Shown here in pieces: positions 1-7,975 of a DNA stretch of 23,870 nt. Position 1 is the stretch's first letter. The number at the start of each line of letters is the position of its first letter. The notes below the pieces were generated by a model. It saw only the letters and a list, made by a program, of their open reading frames with translations. It ran no database searches and was not told the DNA's origin. The stretch is from an uncultured Eubacteriales bacterium. Its GTDB lineage: Bacteria; Bacillota; Clostridia; Oscillospirales; Acutalibacteraceae. The DNA is taken from assembly GCA_900319255.1 (NCBI GenBank), contig ONNU01000133.1, positions 1 to 23,870 of the forward strand, read 5' to 3'. The position numbers were made by a program, and so were the translations under genes.

Positions 1-238
1 ATAACTCCCGAATCCGCTCCTCCGCTTTATTGCCTTGAGCCATGCTTCATTATTATTTCTGCTTTGGTCAGTCAAAAGGTGGAAACCCCTTTCCTTATCC
101 CACCTGGTATGCCGGACTTTAGTGACTAAGAGCTGGTATTTTTTGAGGATTTAAAGATTATCTGAAAATGTACCCTTTCGGTGAAAATGATAATTCTGAT
201 CAATGAATTAGATTATAGTGATTAGTTTATAGATTCAG
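1..238 (+). repeat. MITE-like element, long form, left end outside the window
   Basis: This stretch aligns along most of its length with the complete element at 3508-3815. Shared blocks include the 'ctccgctttattgcc' region, 'gctttggt..gtcaaaagg', 'ccttatccc', 'gccggact' and a short 'accctttcggtg' hairpin. The left terminus lies before base 1, and the right terminus has decayed to 'gattcag' near 232-238, next to an AT-rich 'agtttatag' stretch. It contains no gene. Confidence 0.7.
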
Positions 239-596
239 TTTAAAGCTGCGGGTTAAGGGAATCAGGTGCGGAGGGCTGAGGGACGGGCAGAATTATTGGG
301 AAACGGTACTTTATTATTGTATGCGGTGGTTTTCGATGTGAATATATCATTTGCATAGAGGCTTTGTGATGCGCTTTGATGTTGAAGCCGGGCATTATGC
401 GGAACGATATAATGTGATTCACATTTTTTTATCAAGGGGTGTTTTTTCATTCTGCGCTCCTGATGCTGTGGGATATGCGACACTCCGATAACCGGCTCTG
501 TGACTCGTTTCTGTGCTTATTCCTGCTTTCATTCATAAACCGTTACTGTTCACTTATCCCGATGAATAACTTTCACAAAAAATGTGTGAAATAATC
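239..596. other. Intergenic region upstream of the pseudo-receiver regulator; small inverted repeat
   Basis: I see no convincing gene here. The one notable structure is a 7-bp inverted repeat, TTTCACA (571-577) and TGTGAAA (585-591), separated by 7 bp. It ends 5 bp before the -35 box of the next gene, so it is placed where an operator for that promoter could lie. A weak minus-strand frame at 262-450 was considered and rejected. Confidence 0.35.
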
Positions 597-626
597 TTGA
601 CGCGAGCTGCGATGCCGTATTATAAT
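597..626 (+). promoter_or_regulatory. Promoter of the pseudo-receiver regulator gene
   Basis: TTGACG (597-602) and TATAAT (621-626) are separated by 18 bp. They lie about 30 bp upstream of the GTG start at 659. Confidence 0.75.
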
Positions 627-658
627 ATATAAAAAGGTCACAAGAGAGGTGAATAAAT

Positions 659-1441
659 GTGAAGCTTTCAATAATTGGCAGCAACAATACGCTCAGAAAA
701 ACTATCGACAGGATCAGAAAGGAATACTGTGAAATGGAGGTCGAATATTATGACCGCAGCGGAGGATGGGAGAATATCCGCTCCGGAGCAGTGATAATAC
801 CGGTGAATGATTTTGGTGTCAGCTTTATTGATATCATCCGCGCACTCAGAAAAAACAATGACAAGCTCCGGCTTATACTTTCAGGCAGAGAAACTTCACA
901 GGCTGTGCTGTTGTACAAATACAGATGTGACGGCTTTATCTGTGAAAACAATCTGGAGGAGGATATACTGTACTGCCTGAAAACACTGTTCAAAAAAGAG
1001 ATACTCAATGTCAGGACCTTCGGGGGATTCGAGGTGTTCAAATGCGGAAAGGCTGTGAATTTCGGCGGCAGACGTGCAAAGGAGCTTTTTGCTCTGTGCG
1101 TGGACAGCAGAGGTCAGTTTGTCACTTATGAAAAGGCAGTCAGCCGTATCTGGGATGACAGGCTGCTTGATGAAAATGTCAAACAGCTTTTCAGACGCTC
1201 GGTGAAAATGATAACAGAGGCGCTGACAGCGATAGATGCGCAGGATGTATTTATCCGCGCAAGAGGAGCCTGCGCTGTGGATACGACCCTGCTTGCCTGC
1301 GATTTTTACGAATATCTGGAGGATCCCCACGGAAGAGCAGAGTTTATCTGCGGCGAATATATGTCCGATTATTCATGGGCAGAAAATACCCGCGCAATGA
1401 TCGCTCAGCTATGTCCGGAATATTTCACGGAGATGTACTGA
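659..1441 (+). CDS. Regulator with degenerate receiver and winged-helix/BTAD-like output domain
   Basis: This 260-residue protein is probably a cytoplasmic transcription regulator. Residues 1 to about 112 look like a receiver fold: strands at SIIGS, AVIIPV and LRLILSG and a final helix. The acidic pocket after strand 1, the phospho-acceptor Asp after strand 3 and the conserved Lys are not evident, so it is probably a phosphorylation-independent pseudo-receiver. Residues about 115-205 look like an OmpR/SARP-type winged helix (VRTFGGFEVF, RRAKELFAL, VSRIWDD). The tail GEYMSDYSWAE resembles the BTAD-associated end of SARP-like response regulators of clostridia. The start is GTG at 659 with AGAGAGGTG at 643-651. 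The overlapping ATG at 657 runs straight into TGA and cannot be used. The gene is monocistronic unless the small frame at 1589 is real. The fold class is fairly sure; the target genes are unknown. Confidence 0.8.
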   Translation: MKLSIIGSNNTLRKTIDRIRKEYCEMEVEYYDRSGGWENIRSGAVIIPVNDFGVSFIDIIRALRKNNDKLRLILSGRETSQAVLLYKYRCDGFICENNLEEDILYCLKTLFKKEILNVRTFGGFEVFKCGKAVNFGGRRAKELFALCVDSRGQFVTYEKAVSRIWDDRLLDENVKQLFRRSVKMITEALTAIDAQDVFIRARGACAVDTTLLACDFYEYLEDPHGRAEFICGEYMSDYSWAENTRAMIAQLCPEYFTEMY

Positions 1442-1588
1442 CCGCCACCTGCGTCCGGCATGGCTCAAAGCGAAAACTTACTGCGCAAGCGGTTTACAGC
1501 CGGCTCAAAAGGATATTCCTGTCTTTGCCGCCGGTCATTTTCCACAGCTCCCGTAAGCATATCCAGAAATCACTGACAGGGAAAGCAG

Positions 1589-1666
1589 ATGTCAAAATGT
1601 GAATATTTTCCTCGTAGATATTATTTCTATAACCATGAGCAGGAGCAGGAAAAGCGCGCTCAGTAA
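1589..1666 (+). CDS. Possible 25-residue small protein between the regulator gene and its terminator
   Basis: A short ATG frame encodes a peptide starting MSKCEYFPRRYYFYNH and ending in a Gln/Glu-rich tail. It stops 26 bp before the terminator hairpin at 1693. A weak purine-rich site (AGGGAAAG, 1578-1585) precedes the ATG by only a few bases. The composition is Tyr/Arg/Glu-rich with a single Cys. I do not recognise it. Chance is a real alternative, because the frame is short and the Shine-Dalgarno match is poor. Confidence 0.2.
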   Translation: MSKCEYFPRRYYFYNHEQEQEKRAQ

Positions 1667-1692
1667 TGAATCAGACCGCAGATAATGACATG

Positions 1693-1729
1693 AAAAAAGC
1701 CGATGGATCAATATTTCATCGGCTTTTTT
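1693..1729 (+). terminator. Intrinsic terminator after the regulator gene
   Basis: A perfect 13-bp stem is formed by AAAAAAGCCGATG (1693-1705) and CATCGGCTTTTTT (1717-1729), with an 11-nt loop. The flanking A and T runs would let it work in both directions. Confidence 0.85.
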
Positions 1730-1748
1730 CGTCTTTCTTTGATTTTTT

Positions 1749-1902
1749 CCTGAATCCGAAAGCTGACATCTCCGCGGGCGCGAAAATGGGGAATCCGCTG
1801 TTCCACATTAACGCCCTGAGTCATGCTACATTATTTTTTCTGCTTTGGTGGATCAAAAGGGGAAATCACAAGGAGGTCGCCCTTGAGTTTCACAGATTCA
1901 GG
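1749..1902 (+). repeat. MITE-like element, short form (154 bp)
   Basis: The left end CCTGAATCCGAAAGCTGACA and right end TTGAGTTTCACAGATTCAGG are degenerate versions of the family's terminal inverted repeats. The interior keeps the left ~110 bp of the long element and then jumps to a hairpin (CAAGGaggtcgCCCTTG) and the right end. It is flanked by T runs (1743-1748 and 1903-1906), consistent with a T-rich target duplication. It starts 19 bp after the terminator hairpin. Confidence 0.75.
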
Positions 1903-1985
1903 TTTTACTCCTACCCTGCGCTTTACGCTTTACACTCTGCACAAAGGCTACCTGATATGTGTTTATGCAATATTATTCCCCCGAC

Positions 1986-2376
1986 CATCCAGCTATACAC
2001 GCGGAAACGAAAGTAAAGCATTGTCAGACCTGCCCCCGCGATCACGACACCGGCGGTCAGTGTAAAATTATTCTGGGAGTTTTCGTAGGAGCCGACTGGG
2101 GATAATTCCATTTTCCCATTACCACCCAAGTATAACACGCGAGAACGAAAGTAACGCCTTGACAGACCTGCCCCCGCGATTTCGACACCGGCGGCACGCC
2201 GGCGGCACGCCGGCGGCGGCGGATTGCTGTTGGTGTAAAATATTTTTGGGAATTTTCGTAGGAGCTGGCTTTGGAATTTTTTTGTCTCCCCATCCCATCC
2301 AAGTATAACACGCGAGAGCGAAAGTAAAGCTTTGTCAGATCTGCCCCCGCGATTTTGGGTGCAGCGTCGACGCTGC
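1986..2376 (+). repeat. Cluster of three modular GC-hairpin repeat units
   Basis: Three direct units start near 1986, 2125 and 2296. Each has a core running from 'TATA(A)CACGCG' through 'ACGAAAGTAA' and 'CAGACCTGCCCCCGCGAT', then a GC-rich hairpin slot. The slot holds a short CACCGGCGG remnant in unit 1, overlapping CCGGCG-GCA-CGCCGG palindromes (from 2188) in unit 2, and GCAGCGTCGACGCTGC (2361-2376) in unit 3. The first two units also share a spacer ('ttttcgtaggagc' and neighbours). Frames crossing the region are not coding-like. The same units recur in the opposite orientation at 14037-14330. Confidence 0.8.
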
Positions 2377-2414
2377 TTAAGGGAATTGACATTTGTTTAC
2401 AATTATTGTATAAT
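2361..2414 (+). promoter_or_regulatory. 16-bp palindrome plus promoter of the YARHG lipoprotein gene
   Basis: The perfect palindrome GCAGCGTCGACGCTGC (2361-2376) is followed after 9 bp by TTGACA (2386-2391), a 17-bp spacer and TATAAT (2409-2414), a consensus vegetative promoter. The spacer contains TTTACAATTAT (2396-2406), a motif that recurs around the amidase promoter. Confidence 0.85.
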
Positions 2415-2482
2415 ATTGATATATAGATGCATGGATAATGCGTGATGACAGATCGTTATTGAATAAGAACGGAGGGCGCAAT

Positions 2483-3373
2483 ATGAAAAGAGTATTTATT
2501 GTTTCATTGGTGGCTGCATTGATGCTTGCAACGGCGGCAGGCTGCAGCGGTTCGGCTCCTGCTGAAAAATCTCAATCGGAAGTTGTTGTTTCTTCGATAC
2601 CGTCAGCTGTACAGGAAATCGAGACTTCCAAGGGTATTACCGCGCTGTACATAAGTCCGGATTCCTGCAAGATCAGGGTCGGAGAAAAAAGATTACTGTC
2701 CGTCCGCTCAGATGTGGGAAGTGAGCTTTCCAGTAATCTGGTATGGGAATGTGATGATGTAAATATCGTAGAAGTGGATTCATCCGGAAATGTTATCGGC
2801 AAAGCTCCCGGAACTTGTGTGGTCACTGTATTCCGCAGAGATCAGCCTTCTGTTACAGCAAAGGTCCCCATCACAGTCAGGACGGATGACGAACCCGGTC
2901 AGGTATCTGTGGCACAGCCAAGTCAGGTATCGACCGAACCTGTACCCAGCCCCTCTTCCTCTGATGGTGACGGCAGCAATACAACCATTATATATGTAAC
3001 TCCGCCAACCGGTAATGTATCCTATTATGTACCGGACAGGTATGTATATTATTACGGCAGAAATAATTTCAGCTACAGCAATCCTGCTGACGGCTATGTT
3101 ATTTGCAGTATGCTCAATCATTATCTGACCAGAGGCGAATTGTCAATGATAACCTCCAACGATGCTCAGATGATGCTTAATACACTGTACGCAAGAAACG
3201 GATATATTTTCACTAATAAGGATCTGCAGAATTACTTTGAAACACAGACATGGTATAATGCTATCCCCTATTCCTCTAAGTCCGGTAATATGTCCTCTAT
3301 CGCATCAAGATTTGATTCAATGGACAAGGCAAACTGTGACCTTCTTGTAAAGAAGCGTGACGGCAACCTCTGA
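2483..3373 (+). CDS. Lipoprotein with Big_2 and YARHG domains
   Basis: This 296-residue protein is predicted to be exported and lipid-anchored. MKRVFIVSLVAALMLATAAGC is a lipoprotein signal peptide with the lipidated Cys at residue 21. Residues about 52-135 form one bacterial Ig-like (Big_2) domain, with GEKRLLSV, LVWECDD and GKAPGTCVVTV-type strands. A Ser/Pro-rich linker (about 140-165) and a Tyr-rich stretch (about 172-200) follow. The C-terminal part (about 205-275) carries LYARNGYIFTNKDLQNYF, matching the YARHG domain of extracellular proteins, whose role is unknown. The frame can be extended upstream to 2438, but ATG 2483 has GGAGGG at 2471-2476 and begins the signal peptide. It is a single gene with its own promoter and terminator. 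A surface-binding or envelope role is inference. Confidence 0.85.
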   Translation: MKRVFIVSLVAALMLATAAGCSGSAPAEKSQSEVVVSSIPSAVQEIETSKGITALYISPDSCKIRVGEKRLLSVRSDVGSELSSNLVWECDDVNIVEVDSSGNVIGKAPGTCVVTVFRRDQPSVTAKVPITVRTDDEPGQVSVAQPSQVSTEPVPSPSSSDGDGSNTTIIYVTPPTGNVSYYVPDRYVYYYGRNNFSYSNPADGYVICSMLNHYLTRGELSMITSNDAQMMLNTLYARNGYIFTNKDLQNYFETQTWYNAIPYSSKSGNMSSIASRFDSMDKANCDLLVKKRDGNL

Positions 3374-3460
3374 TCCCCCGGACCGTCAAGGCTCCTGAAC
3401 GGCTTTTCATAATGAATTTGTGATCTGCCGGGCTTATGCCATCGAAAAATAAATAAACTA

Positions 3461-3504
3461 AACGCTCCGGATATGCATACTGCCACCGGAGCGTTTGTTA
3501 TTTT
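3461..3504. terminator. Terminator between convergent lipoprotein and amidase genes
   Basis: The 10-bp stem AACGCTCCGG (3461-3470) and CCGGAGCGTT (3486-3495) has a 15-nt loop and is followed by TGTTATTTTAT on the plus strand. On the minus strand it is also followed by a T-rich run, so it may serve the amidase gene after the intervening MITE. Confidence 0.75.
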
Positions 3505-3507
3505 ATC

Positions 3508-3815
3508 CCTGAATCCGTGAAACTGACATCTCCGCTGCGGGCGGATAAAAAGAATTCGCTGTTCCGCTTTCATGCCCTGAGTCACGCTTCATTAGTTTTT
3601 TTGCTTTGGTGGGTCAAAAGGTGGACCCACCTTCCTTATCCCCTGTAGATAGCCGGACTGCAGCAGCTAAGATCTGGTATTTCTTTATCTGAGGGTTTAA
3701 AGCTAATCTGAAAATGCACCTTTCCGGTGAACATGATATTTCCGGTTAATGTATAAAACTACTCATAAATACTGTGGTTTTTTATATCTTCGCCATTGAG
3801 TTTCACGGATTCAGG
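3508..3815 (+). repeat. MITE-like element, complete long form (308 bp)
   Basis: This is the best reference copy. The left terminus CCTGAATCCGTGAAACT (3508-3524) and the right terminus AGTTTCACGGATTCAGG (3799-3815) are perfect 17-bp inverted repeats. Internal hairpins include GGTGGGTC (3608-3615) with GACCCACC (3624-3631), and CACCtttccGGTG. There is no internal gene. The left end begins 4 bp after the terminator's T-rich tail. The right end touches the TAA stop codon of the minus-strand amidase gene. No clear target duplication is seen at this copy. Confidence 0.85.
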
Positions 3816-4889
3816 TTACTGTCTTAGCTTTAATCCATAGTATTCTGCAATTGCGTCTGCATCAGCCCTTCCTATGAGTTGGAGCTTTTCATCATCCTTC
3901 AGTATGGCATTATCATGGGGATTGTCCATAAAAGCGTGTTCTACAACAATAGCGGGTCTGCCGTATTCAATATTGTAATTCAGCAGATGAAGTTTATCCT
4001 TCGGTGTGCCGTCATCGTAATAGCCCTGCTCCTCATCGGTGGCATTAAGCTCAACACCCCTTGCGTCAAGGTCTACAGCGTTTGTCACATGATCTATTAT
4101 CATATTTCCAAGTCTTGTGCTTTCGTCGGTGTATTTCGGATAATTTGAGACAATGACCATGATACCGCTGACGCTTTCCTGGAAGCCGTCATTTGTTGCT
4201 GCGTTGCAGTGCAGACTGATAAAAATATCCGCATCCTTATTATCCGCAAGATATGCGCGTTTTTGTATGCAGTCAAAGTTTCCTCCGTCATCGAACATCT
4301 TATCTGCATTGGGACAGCCGTTGTCATAGCGTGTCAGGTAAGGCGTGATCCCCTCGTATTGTGATAATCTTTCGTAACAAGCCAGTCCTATTTTAAGATT
4401 CAGCGTCTGCTCACTGACACCAAGCTCATCGTTATCCCTGGGACTGCAGCCGCTGTCGTGTCCGGGATCCAGCATAACTACAATATTTCCGCTGGCTTCT
4501 TTATTGTCATTTTTCTCCTGCGGCGCAGATGCTTCTGTTTTGCTCACGGGCTTTTCGGCTTGCTCAGAGGATTCTTCAATGCTGCTTTCAGGCTCTGTGG
4601 TTTCTTCCTCTGATTTTTCAGGCTGGCTTTCCGTTGCTTCAGACTTGCTTTCCGGTTTGTAAGCTTTGCTTTCGTCTTTGTCGGAAGAAACAATGCTGAT
4701 CTCCACAGGCTCTTTTTCAGCAGAGCTTTCACCGTCAGAGCTTTCAACCACAGATACAGCACTGCTGTCATCCGTATTATCCCCGGAAGAGGTTGAGCCT
4801 TCCGGACTGCCGCATCCGGCAACAGCTGCGGTCATAGCCAGAACCAGTATTGACGACAGGATCAATTTTGAAAAAGCAGTAATTTTCAT
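3816..4889 (-). CDS. N-acetylmuramoyl-L-alanine amidase (Amidase_3), lipoprotein
   Basis: This 357-residue zinc amidase should cleave the MurNAc-L-Ala bond of peptidoglycan outside the membrane. The signal peptide ends with lipobox VAGC (Cys26). Residues about 27-132 are a low-complexity Ser/Glu/Lys linker that could span the wall. The Amidase_3 domain fills about 135-355, with the expected residues: His144 in LDPGHDSG, Glu160 in VSEQTLNL, His227 in ISLHCNA and catalytic Glu317 in VVEHAFMDN. ATG 4889 is preceded by AAAGGAGGT, an ideal ribosome site. The stop codon lies immediately beside the MITE end, so the insertion may have fixed the 3' end of the gene. A role in cell separation or wall turnover is inferred from the family. 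Confidence 0.92.
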   Translation of the reverse strand: MKITAFSKLILSSILVLAMTAAVAGCGSPEGSTSSGDNTDDSSAVSVVESSDGESSAEKEPVEISIVSSDKDESKAYKPESKSEATESQPEKSEEETTEPESSIEESSEQAEKPVSKTEASAPQEKNDNKEASGNIVVMLDPGHDSGCSPRDNDELGVSEQTLNLKIGLACYERLSQYEGITPYLTRYDNGCPNADKMFDDGGNFDCIQKRAYLADNKDADIFISLHCNAATNDGFQESVSGIMVIVSNYPKYTDESTRLGNMIIDHVTNAVDLDARGVELNATDEEQGYYDDGTPKDKLHLLNYNIEYGRPAIVVEHAFMDNPHDNAILKDDEKLQLIGRADADAIAEYYGLKLRQ

Positions 4890-4916
4890 TGAAGCGACCT
4901 CCTTTAACTGATGCAG

Positions 4917-4999
4917 ATAATTGTAAATATAAAGGTGATAATTGCCTGGACAAGGATAATAAGCGGCTGTGGGTAATGCGATAAAGAATTTACAATTAT
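4917..4999 (-). promoter_or_regulatory. Amidase promoter region flanked by a 12-bp inverted repeat
   Basis: On the minus strand TTGTCC (4948-4953) and TATATT (4926-4931), with a 16-bp spacer, form a plausible promoter. The perfect 12-bp repeats ATAATTGTAAAT (4917-4928) and ATTTACAATTAT (4988-4999) bracket it, the first overlapping the -10 box. This could be an operator pair; the promoter assignment is moderate. Confidence 0.5.
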
Positions 5000-5076
5000 T
5001 TGAATTAAAATGTGACCGATATATATTTATTATAACATATTATTTTAGAAAGATAAAGTAATTTTTCACCGCCGCC

Positions 5077-5139
5077 GGCAGCGTCGACGCTGCCTGGTGG
5101 GAAAAATATATTGACAAAGGGGTGGAAAAAAATTATAAT
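5077..5139 (+). promoter_or_regulatory. 18-bp palindrome plus promoter of the P-type ATPase gene
   Basis: The perfect palindrome GGCAGCGTCGACGCTGCC (5077-5094) contains the same 16-mer as 2361-2376. After 16 bp comes TTGACA (5111-5116), a 17-bp spacer and TATAAT (5134-5139). The palindrome sits inside a weaker outer repeat (TTTTTCACC before it, GGTGGGAAAAA after it). Confidence 0.85.
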
Positions 5140-5209
5140 TTTATTATGGGACAATAATATTTTGTTCGCAGGTAAATGAAAAAATTGAAAAAACAAAGGA
5201 GTGCTTTCT

Positions 5210-7849
5210 ATGAATCTGACCGGTCTGACGACCGATGAAGTCGAAAAAAGCCGTAAGGAATACGGCTCCAATGATCTGACGCAAATCCCTCCTGAATCGC
5301 TGTTCAAGAAGTTTATGAAGGGCTTTGCCGATCCGATGATAATTATTCTTCTTGTGGCGCTCGGTATTCAGGTAGCGCTGTTCTTTATGGGTAAGGCAGA
5401 CTGGTATGAGCCTGTGGGCGTTCTTATCGCTATTCTTATCGCAAACGGCGTTTCTTCCGTCAGCCAGCATAAACAGGAGGGCAAGGCAAGCGCTCTCAAG
5501 GCTGAAGAGGAAGCCAAGGAAATGGCTAAGGTTCTCCGTAACGGTCAGCTGCATGAGGTACACGTCAGCGAGATCGTTGTCGGCGATATCGTATATATCC
5601 AGTCCGGTGATAAGATCGCTGCTGACGGCGAAATGGTGGAAGGCGCTATCAAGGTGGATCAGGCTGCTCTTAACGGCGAGACAGAAGAAGCTGAAAAATG
5701 CCCCGCTGAGGGTAAGGAATATGATACCATGGATCTTCTGAATAAGCATTATATTTACAGAGGTACTGTGGTATGCGCAAATGAGGGCTATATGGAAGCC
5801 AAGGTCGTGGGCGATAAGACTATGTTCGGTCAGCTTGCGCTTGAAGTCCAGGAGGAGACCCGTGCAACTCCCCTCCAGCTTAAACTGGGTAAGCTCGCAA
5901 AGCAGATATCTGTTTTCGGCTATATCGGCGCTGCGCTTATCATTGTTGCAGTCCTCGCCAAAACGCTCATTACCGGAGCTGCTCCCGCTGACGCTCTCGG
6001 TTGGGTACAGCTTATAATTGATGCGGTCACTATCGCTATCACCGTTATCGTCTGCGCAGTTCCCGAAGGTCTGCCTATGCTGACTTCCGTGCTGCTGTCC
6101 TTCCAGAGTATGAAAATGGCTAAGGATAATGTCCTCGTCAGAAATATCAACGGTCTTGAGACTGCCGGAAGCCTCAGCCTGCTCTTTACTGATAAGACAG
6201 GTACTATCACCGAAGGCAAGCTTTCCGTAATGGAGCTTACCACAGGTAATGTCCGTACCTTTGAAAAGCTTGACGATGTTCCCTCAAAGCTGAGAATGGA
6301 CGTCCTCACAGGTATCGGTATAAATAACTCCGCTTCTGTTTCCGACGGCGCAGTTATCGGCGGCAACAGTACAGACCGCGCTCTGATGGCATTTATCGAC
6401 AAGGGTAAATTCTATGACAAGCTCCCCAGGGAGGATGTCAAGGATTTCAACCCCTTCGATTCAGCAAAGAAATATTCCACGCTTACTGTAAAAAGAGATA
6501 ACGGCAGCGTTACCTATATCAAGGGCGCGCCGGAAAAGATCCTTTCAAGATGCAATAAATATCTTGATGAGGAAGGCAATGAAAAAGAGCTTGTTGAAAA
6601 GAATTACCTTACGACCTATATCAACGGTCAGGCAGCCCGCTCCATGCGTCTGCTTGCTGTTGCAAAGGCGGAGGGCGACAGCGATGAGGGTGATCTGACA
6701 CTCATCTGTGTGCTGAGCATCCGTGATAATGTCCGCAAGGAAGCCGCTGACGCTATCAAAGAGGTTAAGGCAGCAGGCATCCAGGTCGTTATGATAACCG
6801 GCGACAGAAAAGAGACCGCTGTTGCGATCGCAAAGGACGCAGGTCTTCTTACTTCAAAGGATGAGATCGCTCTTACCTCCGCAGAGCTTGCAGAGCTGAG
6901 CGATGACGAGATCAACAAGATACTCCCCCGCATAAGGGTAATAGCAAGAGCGCTGCCTATGGATAAGAGCCGTCTTGTAAGGATCGGTCAGGAGCTTGAT
7001 CTTGTGGTAGGTATGACAGGCGACGGCGTCAACGACTCGCCTGCGCTCAAAAAGGCTGATGTCGGCTTTGCAATGGGCAGCGGCACAGAGGTCGCCAAGG
7101 CTGCCGGCGATATCACCATCCTTGACGATAACTTCCTTTCCATCAAAAAGGCTATTCTTTACGGACGCACAATGTTCAAGACCATCAGGAAGTTCCTTGT
7201 ATTCCAGCTTACTGTCAATGTTGCGGCTGTTATGATGTGCTTTTTGGGTCCGATCTTCGATATTTCCAATACATACGGCGCAGTGCTGACCGTTGTTCAG
7301 CTTCTTGTAATAAATCTTGCAATGGATACGCTGGCAGCTATCGCTTTCGGAAGCGAGCCTCCGATGGAGGAATATATGAAGGAAAAGCCCATCCCCAGAA
7401 ACGAGGGCATCGTTACCGGCGGAATGCTTGTACAGATCGTTACTATCTCTCTGTACATCATGGTTGTATGTCTGTCGATACTGTTTATCCCGGATATCAC
7501 GAATCTGTTCATTGATTCAAACCGCAATTTGACCCCGGATAATGTGCTGTATCTGAAATCCGCATTGTTCGCTACATTTATGATGGCAATTGCCTTCAAC
7601 GGCTTCAATGCAAGAACAGAAAGCATCAATCTCTTCAAGGGGCTTAAAAAGAACATCAATTTCGTTCTTGTTATGGCAGGCATTCTTATCCTGCAGTTCG
7701 TATTCGTTACCTTCGGCGGAGATTTCCTCAGCGTAAGACCGCTTATCCCCTATGCCTGGGGTCTGTGTGCGCTGGGTGCTCTGGCTGTGTTCCCCATCGA
7801 CATTATCCGCAAGCTTATCGTTTCTATCATCAATAACAAAAAAGAATAA
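5210..7849 (+). CDS. PMCA-type (IIB) calcium-translocating P-type ATPase
   Basis: This 879-residue membrane pump most likely exports Ca2+ using ATP. The phosphorylated Asp328 lies in DKTGT. The hinge TGDGVNDSPA has Asp605 and Asp609. The M4 motif VPEGLP has Glu286. M5 reads FQLTVNVAAV and M6 reads NLAMDTLAA with Asn702 and Asp706. This set matches plasma-membrane type IIB pumps, which have one Ca2+ site. The N-terminal cation-ATPase segment (SRKEYGSNDL), M1-M2, actuator domain, M3-M4, P/N domains and six C-terminal helices are all present at normal length. The actuator loop reads NGET (155-158) instead of TGES, keeping the key Glu. ATG 5210 has AAAGGAG at 5195-5201; a GTG at 5201 would overlap that site and is less likely. 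The gene is monocistronic with its own promoter and terminator. Confidence 0.92.
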   Translation: MNLTGLTTDEVEKSRKEYGSNDLTQIPPESLFKKFMKGFADPMIIILLVALGIQVALFFMGKADWYEPVGVLIAILIANGVSSVSQHKQEGKASALKAEEEAKEMAKVLRNGQLHEVHVSEIVVGDIVYIQSGDKIAADGEMVEGAIKVDQAALNGETEEAEKCPAEGKEYDTMDLLNKHYIYRGTVVCANEGYMEAKVVGDKTMFGQLALEVQEETRATPLQLKLGKLAKQISVFGYIGAALIIVAVLAKTLITGAAPADALGWVQLIIDAVTIAITVIVCAVPEGLPMLTSVLLSFQSMKMAKDNVLVRNINGLETAGSLSLLFTDKTGTITEGKLSVMELTTGNVRTFEKLDDVPSKLRMDVLTGIGINNSASVSDGAVIGGNSTDRALMAFIDKGKFYDKLPREDVKDFNPFDSAKKYSTLTVKRDNGSVTYIKGAPEKILSRCNKYLDEEGNEKELVEKNYLTTYINGQAARSMRLLAVAKAEGDSDEGDLTLICVLSIRDNVRKEAADAIKEVKAAGIQVVMITGDRKETAVAIAKDAGLLTSKDEIALTSAELAELSDDEINKILPRIRVIARALPMDKSRLVRIGQELDLVVGMTGDGVNDSPALKKADVGFAMGSGTEVAKAAGDITILDDNFLSIKKAILYGRTMFKTIRKFLVFQLTVNVAAVMMCFLGPIFDISNTYGAVLTVVQLLVINLAMDTLAAIAFGSEPPMEEYMKEKPIPRNEGIVTGGMLVQIVTISLYIMVVCLSILFIPDITNLFIDSNRNLTPDNVLYLKSALFATFMMAIAFNGFNARTESINLFKGLKKNINFVLVMAGILILQFVFVTFGGDFLSVRPLIPYAWGLCALGALAVFPIDIIRKLIVSIINNKKE

Positions 7850-7908
7850 TACCGGCTTGTCCTGCTTTGCAGCTTCTGCATCAGGTAAGTGTATTATTTG
7901 CGAAATAG

Positions 7909-7946
7909 GGAAAAAGCCGGTGAATTATGCATCACCGGCTTTTTCC
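7909..7946. terminator. Bidirectional terminator between ATPase and XRE regulator
   Basis: A perfect 15-bp stem is formed by GGAAAAAGCCGGTGA (7909-7923) and TCACCGGCTTTTTCC (7932-7946), with an 8-nt loop. A/T runs on both sides suit termination of the two convergent genes. Confidence 0.85.
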
Positions 7947-7975
7947 GTTTATAGGGGTTATTCTTGTTAGCTGTG

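Noticed and set aside
262..450. Minus-strand frame of 62 residues starting MKKHPLIKKC with an AGGAG site in front
   Set aside because: No recognisable domain, poor composition, partly next to decayed MITE and AT-rich sequence; no terminator. Possible but unsupported.
1666..2392. Several overlapping frames on both strands across 1666-2392
   Set aside because: They run through the terminator, the short MITE and the GC-hairpin repeats; their translations only reflect repeated DNA.
5920..6402. Minus-strand frame of 160 residues within the ATPase gene
   Set aside because: Antisense shadow of a conserved catalytic region.
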